This document shows, in pieces, positions 5,771 through 5,873 of a stretch of 5,873 bases of DNA. Where the stretch lies: positions 1-5,873 of the forward strand of contig CAIQJD010000462.1 in NCBI GenBank assembly GCA_903872005.1, given 5' to 3'. The stretch comes from an uncultured bacterium (lineage in GTDB: Bacteria > Chloroflexota > Anaerolineae > JACIWP01). The translations under genes were made by a program, and so were the position numbers. Within the stretch, counting starts at the first letter, position 1. Each line of letters starts with the position of its first letter. Under the pieces are notes generated by a model. The model saw only the letters and a program-made list of their open reading frames with translations. It did not search any database and was not told the origin of the DNA.

Positions 5771-5791
5771 TCTGACCCTGCGGAGGCGCGT

Positions 5792-5873
5792 ATGAGCTAT
5801 TCGATTGTGGGCATCGTGGGGAGCATGCGCCCCCACGGCAATACCGAGGCGACGGTGCGGGCGGCGCTGGCCG
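5792..5873 (+). CDS. Flavodoxin-like / NADPH-dependent FMN reductase-family protein, 3'-truncated
   Basis: Only the first 27 codons are in the window. They read as a hydrophobic first strand (YSIVGIVGS) followed by GSMRPHGNTE at residues 10-19, the G-S-x-R-x-x-G-N-T-E phosphate-binding loop typical of NADPH-dependent FMN reductases and iron-sulfur flavoproteins, which fixes the flavin phosphate at the end of strand 1. Helix 1 then begins (ATVRAALA). GGAGG at 5782-5786 sits 5 bases before the ATG, and the gene follows the second transporter after 21 bases, so it probably belongs to the same transcript. Whether the rest carries a cysteine cluster (iron-sulfur flavoprotein) or only the flavodoxin fold cannot be seen. 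A role in supplying reduced flavin is possible. Confidence 0.8.
   Translation, partial: MSYSIVGIVGSMRPHGNTEATVRAALA

Noticed and set aside
4891..5775. A 294-codon + strand frame overlapping the second transporter in another phase
   Set aside because: Its translation is Arg/His/Gly-rich without hydrophobic periodicity, while the 4874-5770 phase encodes a clear ten-helix EamA protein.

Overview
This is a GC-rich stretch (about 60-63% G+C by eye) from a bacterium. It is densely packed, and every gene I can support lies on the + strand. The lineage cannot be fixed from the sequence. The palindrome GCCGGC occurs about 48 times by hand count, and the gene style would fit Chloroflexota-like or other high-GC environmental bacteria, but that is only a weak inference.

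Left block (1-3886): a 5'-truncated short-chain dehydrogenase (SDR), a small FMN-binding split-barrel (PNPOx-like) protein, a D-isomer-specific 2-hydroxyacid dehydrogenase, a second SDR of a different subfamily, and a dihydrodipicolinate synthase (DHDPS)/N-acetylneuraminate lyase (NAL)-family aldolase or dehydratase. Gaps are 10-72 bases and most starts have a good ribosome binding site, so this looks like one operon. Three oxidoreductases plus a Schiff-base pyruvate aldolase/dehydratase suggest catabolism of a sugar acid or another 2-keto acid. The substrate cannot be read from the sequence.

Boundary (3887-3995): this is the longest non-coding gap at 109 bases. It contains two mutually exclusive hairpins sharing one strand, a perfect 12-bp direct repeat with a 22-bp period, and an 8-bp palindrome between the repeat copies. 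The second repeat copy directly abuts the Shine-Dalgarno of the next gene. This is the best candidate regulatory site in the window.

Right block (3996-5873): two tandem paralogous EamA/DMT-type membrane transporters sharing a 4-base ATGA overlap, then the first 27 codons of a flavodoxin-like/NADPH-dependent FMN reductase-family protein that runs off the window. The transporters may move the substrate or product of the enzymes upstream.

No RNA genes, insertion sequences, CRISPR arrays or phage genes were seen, and no stretch over 300 bases lacks a gene. The window looks like an ordinary metabolic gene cluster. The points worth a second look are the regulatory gap, the atypical active site of the DHDPS-family enzyme and the highly iterated GCCGGC palindrome.
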